Below the pieces are notes generated by a model. It searched no databases and was not told where the DNA came from. It worked only from the letters and a program-made list of their open reading frames with translations. The position numbers and the translations under genes were made by a program. 64,000 nt of DNA from JAIXUI01 sp943373175 (lineage in GTDB: Bacteria; Bacteroidota; Bacteroidia; UBA7662; JAIXUI01): NCBI GenBank assembly GCA_943373175.1, contig CALSBM010000002.1:1-64000 (forward strand). The letters are read 5' to 3'. Of the stretch, positions 63,895-64,000 are shown one piece after another; the first letter of the stretch is position 1, and each line of letters starts with the position of its first letter.

Positions 63895-64000
63895 GTGAGT
63901 CGAAATCTGGTGGTAATCCCCACCTACAATGAAAAGGGGAACATCGAAGCAATGCTCAGGAGGATTTTCGCTCTGGGCCACCACTTTCATATCCTGGTGG
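63895..64000 (+). CDS. Start of a polyprenol-phosphate mannosyltransferase-like GT2 (partial)
   Basis: The frame from a GTG at 63895 runs off the window: VSRNLVVIPTYNEKGNIEAMLRRI. The motif VVIPTYNEKGNI is the nucleotide-sugar loop of GT2 enzymes of the dolichyl/polyprenol-phosphate mannose synthase type. It would move mannose from GDP-mannose to a polyprenyl phosphate. Only 35 codons are visible. It starts 18 bp after the previous stop. Confidence 0.72.
   Translation, partial: MSRNLVVIPTYNEKGNIEAMLRRIFALGHHFHILV

Noticed and set aside
1..64000. tRNA, rRNA or insertion sequence
   Set aside because: No T-arm-like GTTCRANYC stretch with cloverleaf pairing, no rRNA-like sequence and no transposase motif was found by reading both strands; a dedicated tRNA scan would settle it.

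Overview
The window reads as chromosomal DNA of a member of the Bacteroidota. Three things point there: very large secreted proteins ending in type IX secretion (T9SS) sorting domains of both type A and type B (gliding-motility-associated, CHU_C-like); start regions that repeatedly carry the Bacteroidota -7 element TAnnTTTG; and characteristic gene sets (rpsF-rpsR-rplI, thrS-infC-rpmI-rplT, ccmE-ccmF, a DeaD-type helicase with a DbpA-like RNA-binding tail). I cannot name the class. No rRNA, tRNA, CRISPR array, insertion sequence or prophage was recognised.

Layout. 1-4889: the end of one T9SS cargo gene overlapping a 1556-residue type B cargo gene whose base composition changes abruptly near 1460. 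5137-5699: a DUF433/DUF5615 toxin-antitoxin pair whose toxin has an in-frame TGA. 5855-9445: ccmE-ccmF and a DUF2520 Rossmann protein. 9530-14002: an SRPBCC protein and a four-gene surface-glycan cluster (methyltransferase, deacetylase, GT2, GT4). 14211-18472: sbcD-sbcC. 18667-20461: a GNAT acetyltransferase and a carboxynorspermidine dehydrogenase-like enzyme. 20487-42062: 21.6 kb given to three giant surface proteins (1516, 2292 and 3331 residues), closed by a strong terminator. 42375-45329: a GC-rich DnaE2-like polymerase. 45385-46478: ribosomal proteins S6, S18 and L9. 46603-50146: an ankyrin protein, a DEAD-box helicase, a 0.63 kb gap and a DUF1801 protein. 50181-54758: an exopolysaccharide module with a response regulator, a pseudo-receiver/sugar-transferase fusion, a half-size TolC-like protein and a chain-length regulator with a degenerate kinase domain. 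54800-58374: pdhB, an SDR, a tiny Cys/Lys-rich exported protein and an M20 dipeptidase. 58519-62622: TPR lipoprotein-thrS-infC-rpmI-rplT operon. 62770-64000: a TolB-like propeller protein and the start of a polyprenol-phosphate mannosyltransferase-like gene.

The best candidate for something undescribed is 50181-54758. There a canonical receiver (phosphoacceptor Asp53) sits 2 bp upstream of a sugar transferase that carries its own receiver-like domain, with Lys where the phosphoacceptor should be. Partner genes are a half-length TolC-like protein and a kinase-dead-looking Wzc homologue. This suggests exopolysaccharide initiation regulated by receiver pairing rather than by tyrosine phosphorylation. 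Other notable signals are the compositional mosaic, the interrupted toxin, a CxxxY-type CcmE, a 185-residue double-FN3 super-repeat, and several genes whose promoter leaves almost no 5' leader.
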